From Bryobacterales bacterium (lineage in GTDB: Bacteria; Acidobacteriota; Terriglobia; Bryobacterales; Bryobacteraceae), in assembly GCA_003135055.1 (NCBI GenBank), contig PLDF01000200.1:18789-55249 (forward strand): a DNA stretch of 36,461 nt. Direction: 5' to 3'. Position numbers and translations under genes: made by a program. Below, in pieces: positions 23,492 to 32,232 of the stretch. Position 1 is the first letter of the stretch. Every line of letters starts with the position of its first letter. The notes beneath the pieces were generated by a model. It saw only the letters and a program-made list of their open reading frames with translations. It was not told where the DNA came from and did not search any database.

Positions 23492-25507
23492 ATGCCAGAA
23501 TTTCGCAAATGGATTATTGCGTTGGCCGGGCTTGCCCTATTCGCAGGACTCGCCAGCGCTCAGGTTGGAGGGGGAAACACCAACACGGGCAATGAAACAT
23601 GTACCAGCCAAACCGCGGTAACGCCGACACTTCGCGCCGAGGGATATACGGAAGTAGCGGGCGATATCGTCATTAGCTGCACCGGCGGAGCTCCTCCGGC
23701 CCCGAATACGGGAACACCGATTCCCACCGCCAACATCATTGTGTTTGTTAACACGGCGGTAACCAGCCGTCTACTGGCCAGCACTGTTACCTCTGGCGGT
23801 ACCCCTTCAGAAGCGCTCCTGCTGATTGATGAGCCCGGAGCTCCCCTTCCGGAGGCTGGCTACGGCACTACCGTCCCGCAGACTCTCTGCACCAACGCTG
23901 CCGGAACGGCCGCGCAATTCGGGGCGGGCTTCGGCGGATGTCCCGAGTATGTGGGTACATCGACTGTTGCGGGTAGCTTGAATTCCGTACCAGTCAGTTC
24001 CAACCCGAGCACCACGGCAGGGGCTTGCAGCGGTGGGACGGCCGGTACTTGCGCTCCCGGCGCCAACGTCTTTCAGGGCGTCGTGCAAGGCAACCAGGTA
24101 ACCTTCTTTGGTATTCCGGTTTTGGCGCCGTCTACCCAGGGAAGCCGTGTATACCGCATCACCAACATTCGCGTGAACGCCAACGGCATCACGGCCGGCG
24201 GTCCCACGCCCGGTCAGGTGACTGCTTCCATCTCGATCAGTTCCAGCACTGCGTTGTCGATCACTAATTCCACGCTCACGGTTGGCTTCGTGCTGCAGGG
24301 TTTGAGCCCCACAGGCACGCTTGTGAAGAATTCGAGCAACACCGGTAATGCGAGCGGAAGCGGCGTTACGTTCAACCAATGCTCCAGTGCGAGCGTCACC
24401 AGCACCAGCAGCACCGCGGCGGTTGGGCTCTTGCAGTATCAGGAGAACTTCGGAACCGCTTTCAAGATCCGTCAACAGGTGGCTGCCCAGAACATTCCGG
24501 GAACCATCTATAACTCGGAATCCAATTTCGTCACTGGAAACTCCTTTGCCGCGCCGGGTACCGGTAACACTTACCTTCCGGGACAGGCGGACTATGCGAC
24601 CCGTCTGAAGGCTACCTTCAGCAACGTACCGGCTGGCGTCAGCATATTCGTTTCGACTCGCGATGTGGCCAACTCGTTCACGACCCCAGGCGGTATTCCG
24701 AACGCCGTGCTGGTCGTCAGCGAAACCGCTACCGATGCCACTTCGGACTTTGGCATTGCGGCCTCGGCCAGTCCCGCCGGCGTTCCGCTGTCGAGTCAGA
24801 CCGGCGTCTATACTGCGGCGAATGGAAGCACGGTTGGCATCGCTCCGGTTAGCATCAGCGCGGCCGGCACCGGTTTGGCGGTTTGGGAAGTAGTCAACAC
24901 CAACCCGAACACGATCGATACGCTGCTATTCAGCGTATTTATCAGCTACTCGGCGAGTCCGGCCACCAATTCACCGGCGGCAGGCGCCATGACCGTGACT
25001 ATGAGCTTCGCTCCTACGCCGAGCGGCGGCGCATTCACGGCCACCACGGGTGCGGCGGCTTCCAATACGCTCACCATTCCGCGGTTCTCCGACAGTCTCG
25101 ATATTACGAAGAGCTTCGCGAATGTCGTTCTTTGCACTACGGCATTGCTGTACCCGTACGTCATCAATGTCACCGGATTCGATACGGGTATCGCTATAGC
25201 TAATACCACTACCGATCCGTTTGGCACCACTGCGCAGGCCGGTACCTGTAGTTTGTACTTCTACGGTACGGCCCAACCGACAGTCAATCCGTTCGTAACC
25301 CCCACGGTGGCTACGGCCACGGTCTACGCAACTTTGGCGTCGACCGTCGCCCCAGGCTTCGACGGGTATATGATCGCGAATTGCAACTTCCAGCTTGCTC
25401 ACGGTTTCGCGTTCGTCTCCGACATCGGAGCGCGCAACCTGGCCATGGGCTATCTGCCGCTGATCCTGACTCGTTCGGGAACCAGCCCGGAGAGCCTGAA
25501 CAACTAA
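23492..25507 (+). CDS. Secreted Thr/Ser/Gly-rich protein of an acidobacterial type
   Basis: ATG 23492 is preceded by AGGAGAAGGA (23481-23490) and starts a clean signal peptide, MPEFRKWIIALAGLALFAGL with cleavage after ASAQ. The open frame extends 21 codons further up without need. The 671-residue product is rich in Thr, Ser, Gly and Ala, low in charge, with paired cysteines that suggest disulfides. The C-terminal 120 residues, with LYPYVINVTGFDTGIAIANT, AGTCSLYFYG and ANCNFQLAHGFAFVSDIGAR, resemble a conserved domain I recall from acidobacterial exported proteins. Function unknown; likely surface or matrix. A strong terminator follows directly, so it is probably a single-gene transcript. Confidence 0.88.
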   Translation: MPEFRKWIIALAGLALFAGLASAQVGGGNTNTGNETCTSQTAVTPTLRAEGYTEVAGDIVISCTGGAPPAPNTGTPIPTANIIVFVNTAVTSRLLASTVTSGGTPSEALLLIDEPGAPLPEAGYGTTVPQTLCTNAAGTAAQFGAGFGGCPEYVGTSTVAGSLNSVPVSSNPSTTAGACSGGTAGTCAPGANVFQGVVQGNQVTFFGIPVLAPSTQGSRVYRITNIRVNANGITAGGPTPGQVTASISISSSTALSITNSTLTVGFVLQGLSPTGTLVKNSSNTGNASGSGVTFNQCSSASVTSTSSTAAVGLLQYQENFGTAFKIRQQVAAQNIPGTIYNSESNFVTGNSFAAPGTGNTYLPGQADYATRLKATFSNVPAGVSIFVSTRDVANSFTTPGGIPNAVLVVSETATDATSDFGIAASASPAGVPLSSQTGVYTAANGSTVGIAPVSISAAGTGLAVWEVVNTNPNTIDTLLFSVFISYSASPATNSPAAGAMTVTMSFAPTPSGGAFTATTGAAASNTLTIPRFSDSLDITKSFANVVLCTTALLYPYVINVTGFDTGIAIANTTTDPFGTTAQAGTCSLYFYGTAQPTVNPFVTPTVATATVYATLASTVAPGFDGYMIANCNFQLAHGFAFVSDIGARNLAMGYLPLILTRSGTSPESLNN

Positions 25508-25525
25508 CAATACGCTTGTCGTTTG

Positions 25526-25557
25526 AGAGGGGAGCTTCGGCTCCCCTCTTTTTTTTT
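25526..25557 (+). terminator. Intrinsic terminator with UUCG loop
   Basis: A perfect 10-bp stem (25526-25535 with 25540-25549), AGAGGGGAGC, is closed by the stable loop TTCG and followed by a T-run to 25557. It lies 18 bp after the stop of the secreted protein and should end its transcript. Confidence 0.92.
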
Positions 25558-25685
25558 GCCCACGCGCCTTCTCGAGAATTTCGCGATCTTTCGTTCGCGT
25601 GGCGTTCCGGAAAGTGCTAAACTAAAATTCTTCCGCGTCCACTTGATTCCAATTGTGTTCCTACATCCACCAGCAGGAGGTCCTC

Positions 25686-27935
25686 TTGAACAAATTCAGG
25701 TTTTTCGTGGCCGCGCCGGTTCTCGCGGCTATTTTTCTTGCGGCGCCGGCATTCGCGCAAACACCCACCAATATTTCCGTTATTTCCGGAAACGGACAAC
25801 TCAGCTGTGCTGACTGCACTCTGCAGGGGGCAAATATCCTGACGGCTTTCGAGCCTATGCAAGTCAGAGTTACCGATCCCAACGGCAATCCCGTTGCAAA
25901 TGCGGCCGTGAACTGGACCGTGCTTTCGGGATCGGGCGCTCTTTCCGGAAACGAAAGCACGACCTTTCAGAGCACTACGGATGTCAACGGAAATGCCAGT
26001 CAATCCCTTTTTTTTCCTAACGGCACCATAAATTTCGGATCGCAATCCGAGCCCTTCACACCCAACAGCGTTTCCGCCAGCATTGTGAACAATGCTACGG
26101 TTACCTTTTATCTGACCCAGGCGTTGGTCAGCACGTCGAGTAACGGTAGCCTTCCGGCCCTGGTTCAGGCCGCGATCCTCACCCCTGCCAGCTTCGGGCC
26201 TAACGGCGAGCGGTTGTGCCCTACTTGTCTTAACCCGGGCGACACGCTCACAGGAACTGCGGGAAGTACCTCCAACGTTCCATTCAAGGTTCAGGTCTAT
26301 GCCCCCGCGTCCGGCGCCGCGGTTCCCAATATTTCCCTTAGGTTGATTTCAAACCAGACCAGCCCCTCCGTAACCTGTGCAACCGGCGCCGGGGACGACC
26401 CGGGATCGGTGTTGACGGATGCGAACGGCAACGCCACCTGCACTATGATCTTGGGGCCTACCACTGGTGGCGGCTCCTTCACCGCTCTTGTAGGAGGCGT
26501 GTTGGCCGGCGTGTCGACTGGATCGCCGGTGGGCTTCCAAGGGTCCGGCACATACAATCTCACCGTTCTTCCCGGCATACCGAGCATGATCTCGGCCACC
26601 GGCGGCAACAATCAGGGCGCCAACCCCGGACAGGCCCTCTCTTCCCCGCTCGTGGCCACCGTCGCCGACAGCTCGGGAAACCCGCTTTCCGGTCAACCGG
26701 TGTTGTGGACCGTTTCCCCCCCGGGCGCCGCTACGCTCTCGAGCGCCACCACCACTTCCAACGCCAACGGCCGCGTCCAAAACAGCGTCACCCTGACCAG
26801 CTCCGCTTCAGGCACGATCCAGATCAAAGCTACCCTTGCCGCCAATCCGAATATCTCCACCACCTTCACCTTGACCGCCAACATCGTGGTATCGGGACTG
26901 CAGATCGTTTCGGGCAATCCCCAGTCCGCCGTGGTGAATACCGCTTTCGGGTTGCCGCTTGTGGTGCAATTGTCTACCACTAACGGGACATCCTCGGCCA
27001 ATCTTGCCGTGTCGTTCAGCATAACCGGCCCCGGAACACTGAGCGCATCGAGCGCGACTACCAACAGCGCCGGACAGGCGCAGGTCAACGTGACCGCCGG
27101 AGCCACCGCTGGCGCGGTAACCGTCACGGCCACGGCCCAAGCGGTTTCAGCGACCTTCAGCCTCACGGTGATACCGCCAGGGCCCACGCTCACCAGCGGC
27201 AGTTTCTACAACGGCGCCGATTTCCAAAAAGGGTCCATTTCGCCGTGCAGCATTGCTACCATCATCGCCCCAGGCATAGCCCCGGCCCTTCAAGGCGCGG
27301 TAGCTTTCGACGGCGTTGGCGGATTGCCCTATCAGCTCGCCGGCGACACCGTCACCTTTAGCGGAGCGCAGGCGCCCATTTACAACGTGGCCAACGTAGG
27401 CGGCCAGCAGCAGGTCACCTTCCAGGTACCCTGCAGCGTTACGCCGGGATCGAATGCCGTCACAGTCAGTGTCAATGGCAGCAGCGCTACCGTCACCGTG
27501 ACAGTGCTCCCGGCCAGCCCGGGTCTTTTCACCACTCAGGCTTCCAGCACAACCTCGGTTCCGGTTCTGGAACGGCCCAATGGATCGTTTGTCGGTCCGC
27601 TCAATCCGGCCCTCCGCGGTGAGACGCTGATCGCTTACGTGACGGGTCTCGGGCCTACCACGCCTCTGGTCGCTACCAACTCCCTGCCCGTGCCCGGCTC
27701 GAACGATACCGTCCAGGGAACCGTGATCGTTGGAATCGCCGTCAACGGCAGCGCCAGCGGCGTGAACACGATCTCGGCGAGCCTCACGCAAGACATCGTC
27801 GGCGTCTATCTGGTTGCCTTCCAGGTACCGTCAAGCGTGCCGAGCGGATCGAGCGTTGGTTTCTCCGTCGGCGTCCTGCCGCAAGGAGGCAGCACCATCT
27901 ACAACAGCACGCTGGGCACATTCCCCGTTCAATAA
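25686..27935 (+). CDS. Secreted Ig-like-repeat protein with Solibacter-type C-terminal domain
   Basis: I chose TTG 25686 because AGGAGG (25675-25680) sits 5 bases ahead and the product then begins with a signal peptide (NKFRFFVAAPVLAAIFLAAP, cleavage after AFAQ). The 749-residue protein has several bacterial Ig-like (Big) modules with the recurring pattern VTDPNGNPVANAAVNWTVLS and VADSSGNPLSGQPVLWTV. The last 230 residues, from GSFYNGADFQKGSISPCSIA, match what I know as TIGR03437, a domain found mainly in Solibacter and relatives and implicated in export or surface attachment. Cysteine pairs occur in LSCADC and LCPTC. Its likely role is adhesion or matrix; no enzyme domain is seen. Confidence 0.9.
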   Translation: MNKFRFFVAAPVLAAIFLAAPAFAQTPTNISVISGNGQLSCADCTLQGANILTAFEPMQVRVTDPNGNPVANAAVNWTVLSGSGALSGNESTTFQSTTDVNGNASQSLFFPNGTINFGSQSEPFTPNSVSASIVNNATVTFYLTQALVSTSSNGSLPALVQAAILTPASFGPNGERLCPTCLNPGDTLTGTAGSTSNVPFKVQVYAPASGAAVPNISLRLISNQTSPSVTCATGAGDDPGSVLTDANGNATCTMILGPTTGGGSFTALVGGVLAGVSTGSPVGFQGSGTYNLTVLPGIPSMISATGGNNQGANPGQALSSPLVATVADSSGNPLSGQPVLWTVSPPGAATLSSATTTSNANGRVQNSVTLTSSASGTIQIKATLAANPNISTTFTLTANIVVSGLQIVSGNPQSAVVNTAFGLPLVVQLSTTNGTSSANLAVSFSITGPGTLSASSATTNSAGQAQVNVTAGATAGAVTVTATAQAVSATFSLTVIPPGPTLTSGSFYNGADFQKGSISPCSIATIIAPGIAPALQGAVAFDGVGGLPYQLAGDTVTFSGAQAPIYNVANVGGQQQVTFQVPCSVTPGSNAVTVSVNGSSATVTVTVLPASPGLFTTQASSTTSVPVLERPNGSFVGPLNPALRGETLIAYVTGLGPTTPLVATNSLPVPGSNDTVQGTVIVGIAVNGSASGVNTISASLTQDIVGVYLVAFQVPSSVPSGSSVGFSVGVLPQGGSTIYNSTLGTFPVQ

Positions 27936-27957
27936 TCCCTTCTCTATCAGTACCTTC

Positions 27958-27983
27958 CTGGGGCCGGCTCGGATCGGCCCCAG
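27958..27983 (+). terminator. Intrinsic terminator-like hairpin after the Ig-like protein
   Basis: CTGGGGCCG (27958-27966) pairs perfectly with CGGCCCCAG (27975-27983) around an 8-base loop, 22 bp after the stop. The following bases are T-rich (ATTCTTTCTTCGCTTTT) rather than a pure T-run. Confidence 0.75.
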
Positions 27984-28062
27984 ATTCTTTCTTCGCTTTT
28001 AATTCGCCATAAAATCAATAGGTTGTGGTGTTTTCCTATTAGTGTAGATCAGATTGTGTAAT

Positions 28063-28068
28063 TATAAC
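28063..28068 (+). promoter_or_regulatory. Candidate -10 box for the dcw cluster
   Basis: TATAAC (28063-28068) lies in the AT-rich stretch 28003-28080, which stands out from the GC-rich surroundings and precedes mraZ. A -35 box at the right distance (TTAGTG, 28039-28044) is weak. TTGAAA at 28103-28108 with CACTAT at 28127-28132 is an alternative. Inference only. Confidence 0.3.
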
Positions 28069-28137
28069 CTACTGAAAATACGCGAGTTCCTGAAAAAACC
28101 GCTTGAAAACCACTGGTTCCTCGTGCCACTATAGCTT

Positions 28138-28163
28138 GTGGCCAGATAGTGGCCAAAAAGTGG
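28138..28163 (+). promoter_or_regulatory. Three GTGG repeats at 11-bp period, probable MraZ operator
   Basis: GTGG occurs at 28138, 28149 and 28160, exactly 11 bp (one helix turn) apart, the first two within GTGGCCA. MraZ proteins bind short direct repeats (TGGGN in E. coli, AAAGTG-type in mollicutes) spaced about a turn apart at their own promoter. The repeats overlap the upstream-most possible GTG start of mraZ, which suggests translation really begins further down. Confidence 0.6.
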
Positions 28164-28655
28164 ACCCACGTGAACGAGCTGCTTCAGCAACTGGCAATGG
28201 TCGAGCCTCCCCGGGGAATGTACCCTGCGCGGGTCGACGACAAAGGCCGTTTGAAGCTTCCCGTCGGTTTCCAGGATTTTTTCAGGGCCCTGCGAGAAAA
28301 ACAGTTGTTTGTGACCAGCATGGATCGCAAAGTCGCTTTGATCTACCCTATCGCGATTTGGCGCGAAAACGAAAAGTTTTTTGAAAATTACCGCGACGAT
28401 CCGAAGAAGGCGCGCTCCGCCGCGTTCAATGCTAACGAGCTTGGCTCGGAAGCGGAAATGGACTCCCAGGGGCGTATCCTGCTCTCGCCGGAGCTTCGCC
28501 GCGAGGTCGGCATTGAGGATCAGGCGGTCCGCATTTACGCCCACAAGGGAAAAATCGAGATCCTGAGCGAAAAGGTCTACCAGGAACGGAAGCAGGAGGC
28601 AGCCCAATTGACCGACGACGATTTGGCGGCGCTGCAAACCGCCGGTTTGAATTGA
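28149..28655 (+). CDS. mraZ: MraZ transcriptional regulator
   Basis: The product carries two SpoVT/AbrB-like MraZ domains. The signature motifs are DDKGRLKLP (about 29-37) and DSQGRILLSPELRREVGI (about 104-121), counting from GTG 28149. That start gives 168 residues but overlaps the presumed operator and has no Shine-Dalgarno. ATG 28197 or ATG 28215 would give 152 or 146 residues, closer to the usual MraZ length of about 145-150. MraZ is the first gene of the dcw cluster and represses it by binding direct repeats upstream. rsmH follows 20 bp after the stop. Confidence 0.9.
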   Translation: MAKKWTHVNELLQQLAMVEPPRGMYPARVDDKGRLKLPVGFQDFFRALREKQLFVTSMDRKVALIYPIAIWRENEKFFENYRDDPKKARSAAFNANELGSEAEMDSQGRILLSPELRREVGIEDQAVRIYAHKGKIEILSEKVYQERKQEAAQLTDDDLAALQTAGLN

Positions 28656-28675
28656 CGAGGAATCACTGATGGCGT

Positions 28676-29536
28676 ATGCACTATTCCGTCATGGCGGCCG
28701 AATCGCTGGAGCTGCTGGCGATCCGTCCCGACGGGATTTACGTGGACGCCACAACCGGCTTGGGCGGCCACACAGCTCTGATCGCCCAGCGTTTGACCAC
28801 GGGACTGGTAATCGCGAACGATCGCGACGAGCTTTCGCTGGCCATGGCGCGCGAGAACACGCGCGAGTGGGCCGGGCGCATCCGCTTTCATCACGGAGCG
28901 TTTCAGAGTCTCGCCGAAGCCGTGGCGCAAGAGGGCTTCGAGAAGGCCGACGGGCTGCTGGCAGACCTGGGAGTCAGCCGGTATCAGCTAACGGCCGCGG
29001 AGAGAGGGTTTTCATTTTTGTCCGATGGGCCGCTGGATATGCGCATGGATCAAACCACGGGCACGACGGCGGCCGATCTGGTCAATCACACGTCCGAAAG
29101 GGCGCTCGCCGACCTGATTTTTCAACTCGGCGAAGAAAGGAGAGCGCGGAGAATAGCCAGAGCAATCGTCCGGGCACGGCCCTTACGGAGCACGCTACAT
29201 CTGGCCGATGTAGTGGAGCGGGCCGTGCACAGGACGGGCCGTCTGCATCCAGCCACGCAAACATTCATGGCTCTGCGGATGGCGGTCAACGACGAGCCCG
29301 GCGAGCTCGACCGGCTGCTGCGGTTTGGGCCGGAAATACTGAACGCCGGCGGGCGAATGGTGGCGCTCAGCTTCATGAGCATCGACGACCGCAAAGTGAA
29401 GGAACGCTTCAAGGAGCTCGGAAGAGAAGGGCGGGCCGAAATCCTGACCAAACGTCCACTCCAGCCGGGCGATGAGGAAACGGCACGGAACCCAGCATCG
29501 CGCAGCGCCAAGCTGCGCGCCCTGGAGATGAGATAG
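28676..29536 (+). CDS. rsmH: 16S rRNA (cytosine-1402-N4)-methyltransferase
   Basis: The 286-residue protein begins MHYSVMAAESLELL and has the SAM-binding motif DATTGLGGHT (24-33). The family motifs LADLGVSRYQL, GFSFLSDGPLDMRMD and the LHPATQTFMALRMAVNDE segment are also present. It methylates C1402 of 16S rRNA in the decoding centre. Oddly, GAGGAA (28657-28662) is ideally spaced for an ATG at 28669, in a different frame; the in-frame ATG 28676 is 13 bases away. It may be a true late start, or one base may be wrong here. Confidence 0.94.
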   Translation: MHYSVMAAESLELLAIRPDGIYVDATTGLGGHTALIAQRLTTGLVIANDRDELSLAMARENTREWAGRIRFHHGAFQSLAEAVAQEGFEKADGLLADLGVSRYQLTAAERGFSFLSDGPLDMRMDQTTGTTAADLVNHTSERALADLIFQLGEERRARRIARAIVRARPLRSTLHLADVVERAVHRTGRLHPATQTFMALRMAVNDEPGELDRLLRFGPEILNAGGRMVALSFMSIDDRKVKERFKELGREGRAEILTKRPLQPGDEETARNPASRSAKLRALEMR

Positions 29537-29554
29537 CGGGGGAACGAAAACATC

Positions 29555-30037
29555 ATGGCGACGCAGCCAGTATTTCCCAGACGGACAGATACGCAGGCGG
29601 CCCCAGGCGAGGCAATGAAAATGGAGCCCGTGCGCAGGCGCAACCCTTTCGAGCTACGTGCCCTGCCGCAGGAAGACGTCTTCTTCTTCTGCAAAAAGAT
29701 CGACAACTCGCGTCTGGAGCGGGAGCCCGATCCGAAGGCGCCAAAGGCGTGCTGGTCCGCCATCGGGGCCGCTGCCCTTGCCGTGGCGTTGATCGGCGGC
29801 GTCCTGCTTCCCAATCTGATGAGCACGCTCGCCGGTTACCAGCTCGAAAAGCTGCGGGCCGAAGAGCGCAGCCTCGTCGATGAGCGCCACAATCTGGAAT
29901 GGAAAGAGGCCGAGCTGCTCAACGTGAACCGCCTGGAGCGTCTGGCGAAAGATCGTAATCTCACTCCGCCGGCGCCGGGGCAGTTGGTGCATCTGAATGG
30001 CAAAGACAGCTCCGTAGCCATGATGCAGAGGCAGTAA
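29555..30037 (+). CDS. ftsL: FtsL-like cell division protein
   Basis: The 160-residue bitopic protein has a cytoplasmic N-terminus of about 66 residues, one membrane helix (67-90), a leucine-zipper-like coiled coil (95-130), and the ending RNLTPPAPGQLVHL (134-147), typical of FtsL. It sits between rsmH and ftsI, where ftsL is expected. FtsL would join the divisome with FtsB/FtsQ and help activate FtsWI. Sequence conservation in this family is low, so position and topology carry the call. Confidence 0.8.
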   Translation: MATQPVFPRRTDTQAAPGEAMKMEPVRRRNPFELRALPQEDVFFFCKKIDNSRLEREPDPKAPKACWSAIGAAALAVALIGGVLLPNLMSTLAGYQLEKLRAEERSLVDERHNLEWKEAELLNVNRLERLAKDRNLTPPAPGQLVHLNGKDSSVAMMQRQ

Positions 30038-30039
30038 CT

Positions 30040-30176
30040 CGAGGCTGTGCGTTCGACGCGGAGCGCCCGGCCGATAGGCGTCGGCGTTCATAGAGCGGGG
30101 AAGGGTTGAGGCTGTGATTCTCAACGCGGAGAGAGGACATGGGAAACATTTCTCCGCGTTGCCTCCGCCGCTCCGC
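30040..30176. repeat. CGCGGAG repeat cluster between ftsL and ftsI
   Basis: GAGGCTGTG followed 6-7 bases later by ACGCGGAG occurs twice as a direct repeat (30041-30063 and 30108-30131). The second copy also starts an 11-bp perfect inverted repeat, CAACGCGGAGA (30122-30132) with TCTCCGCGTTG (30151-30161), and a third CTCCGCGTTG follows near 30178-30187. The element fills most of the 158-bp gap in an otherwise tight operon. It looks like a short non-autonomous repeat; the hairpin has no T-run. Confidence 0.6.
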
Positions 30177-30195
30177 GCCTCCGCGTTGAAATCGA

Positions 30196-32232
30196 ATGTC
30201 TGGACTGGAAGGATCATTTGGGGCGTGGATAGCCGAACGGAGCGGTATGGGGGAGCGTCGTCTGCAATGGCTTGCCGGAATAGTGGTCTTCTGGGGCGCG
30301 GCCATACTTTGGAATCTCGTCAAGCTCGAAGTATTCCACCACCAGGAGTACGTGCGCATCGCCCGCAGGAGCCAGGAAATCGAGATCCCGCTTCCCGCGC
30401 CCCGCGGCCCCATTCTCGACCGCAGCGGGCAGCCTCTGGCCATGAGCGTGCCAGTGGAGAAAGTCACCGTCAATCCCCTTAAGCTTCCCGACCTGCCGGT
30501 TGCCGCCGACCTGCTGGCGCTGGTGCTGCATCTCAATCGCGTCGAGCTCTATGGAAGGATGCTCGAGGCCCAGCAGAACGGCCGCGGTTATCTGGTGGTC
30601 AAGCCCAAAATCACGTTCGAGGAAGGGCAAAATCTGCGCGCGCTCAAGCTGGAGTGGGTCGATATAGACCGCAAGAGCGAGCGTCACTATCCCGGCGGAA
30701 CGCTGGCCGCACACGTTCTCGGGTCGGTCGACTTCAACGAAAAGGGCAATGCGGGCGTCGAAAAGTCGCTGGAGGCCGACCTGCTGGGGGCCGCCGGCAG
30801 CGTGCGATTGTTGACCGACGTGAAACGCCGCGGAATCGACTCCCAGGTCGGAAGCGACGCCAGGCCGGGCCTGCCGGTGACGCTGACCATCGACGAGCGG
30901 CTCCAGTTCATCGCCGAGCGGGAGCTTGCCGCGGCCGTTGAAGCCCATCACGCGCAGACTGGAAGCGTGGTGGTAATGAATCCGCAAAACGGCGATATCC
31001 TCGCGCTCGCCAGCTATCCCGCTTACGACCCGAATATTCCACCCATTGAGGGCGATAACCCAATCAGCCGTCAGAATCACGCCGTATCGGTTCCCTTCGA
31101 GCCCGGGTCGGTCTTCAAAGTGGTCACGCTATCGGCCGCGCTTGAGACCACCAATCTGACTCCCGACAGCCTTATTAATTGCCATGGCGGCGTGCTCACG
31201 TTAAATGGGCGCACCTTTCACGATTCGCACTATGGCGCACGGGGCCTCGGCATTCTTCCCATGGCCATGGTGCTGGCGCATTCGAGCAACATCGGCGCCA
31301 TCGAAGTGGGTTTGCGGGTGGGCCAGGAGCACATGTACGACTATGTCCGGCGCTTTGGCTTCGGCCAAAAGACCGGCATACCGTTGCCCGCCGAATCGGC
31401 CGGCAAGGTGCGAAAGCTTCCGAGATGGACAAGCGGGTCGCTGCCTTCTATCTCTATGGGCCAGGAAATCAGCGTGACTACGCTGCAATTGGCGCAGGCT
31501 GCCAGCGTGATTGCGAATGGCGGTTTGCTGGTGCGGCCGCGCCTAATCCTCAAGAAGGGCGATCGAGTAATCCCCGCCGCCACGCCGGTGCGCGTTATAA
31601 GGCCTGAAACCGCCATCACCATGCGGCAGATGATGGAAGGCGTCGTCCTATACGGCACCGGCAGGCTGGTGGCCAGGCTACAAGGTTATAGCAGCGCGGG
31701 TAAAACCGGTTCGGCGCAGATCTTCGACACAGCCACTCATCATTTCGGTCACAGCTACAACGGATCGTTTATGGGATTTTCGCCCGTCACCAATCCGTCC
31801 ATCGTGGTGGTGGCCACGGTGAACGGAACCCACGGCGAATCGGGTTTCGGCGGCCCCACGGCCGGCCCCGTGTTTCGCGCCGTGACCACCGAGGCGCTGC
31901 GCTTGCTCGATGTGCCCAAGGATTTGCCGGAACAAGAGGCCAAGCCGCTGGTTCTGGTTGCGGACAACATGGACAGCGCCGACGATCTGGCGGACGCCGG
32001 CCCGGCGAGCGGCGAGCCCAACATCCTTGAGGATCCCGAGGATGACGCCACGCCGAACGCTCCACGCGTTCCCAACTTTCGCGGCATGACCATGCGCGCG
32101 GTGCTGGCCGAGGCGGCGTCCAAGGGTTTGACCGTTCTGCCGGCGGGCAGCGGCGTGGCGCGGCTGCAGCAGCCCGCGGCCGGCTCTATTTTGCATGAAG
32201 GGGAGCGCATCCGCGTCCGGTTTGCGAGATGA
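30196..32232 (+). CDS. ftsI: Division-specific peptidoglycan transpeptidase (PBP3/FtsI type) with PASTA domain
   Basis: The 678-residue protein has a membrane anchor (about 22-42), the dimerisation/pedestal region (APRGPILDRSGQPLA, 68-82) and the transpeptidase domain. The active-site motifs are SVFK (Ser305, Lys308), SSN (363-365) and KTG (503-505). Residues about 614-677 form a single PASTA domain (VPNFRGMTMRAVLAEAASKG). It cross-links septal peptidoglycan in the periplasm. PASTA on FtsI is more usual in Gram-positives but is known in other phyla. ATG 30247, preceded by GGAG, is a possible alternative start. The stop overlaps murE by 4 bp (ATGA). Confidence 0.93.
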   Translation: MSGLEGSFGAWIAERSGMGERRLQWLAGIVVFWGAAILWNLVKLEVFHHQEYVRIARRSQEIEIPLPAPRGPILDRSGQPLAMSVPVEKVTVNPLKLPDLPVAADLLALVLHLNRVELYGRMLEAQQNGRGYLVVKPKITFEEGQNLRALKLEWVDIDRKSERHYPGGTLAAHVLGSVDFNEKGNAGVEKSLEADLLGAAGSVRLLTDVKRRGIDSQVGSDARPGLPVTLTIDERLQFIAERELAAAVEAHHAQTGSVVVMNPQNGDILALASYPAYDPNIPPIEGDNPISRQNHAVSVPFEPGSVFKVVTLSAALETTNLTPDSLINCHGGVLTLNGRTFHDSHYGARGLGILPMAMVLAHSSNIGAIEVGLRVGQEHMYDYVRRFGFGQKTGIPLPAESAGKVRKLPRWTSGSLPSISMGQEISVTTLQLAQAASVIANGGLLVRPRLILKKGDRVIPAATPVRVIRPETAITMRQMMEGVVLYGTGRLVARLQGYSSAGKTGSAQIFDTATHHFGHSYNGSFMGFSPVTNPSIVVVATVNGTHGESGFGGPTAGPVFRAVTTEALRLLDVPKDLPEQEAKPLVLVADNMDSADDLADAGPASGEPNILEDPEDDATPNAPRVPNFRGMTMRAVLAEAASKGLTVLPAGSGVARLQQPAAGSILHEGERIRVRFAR

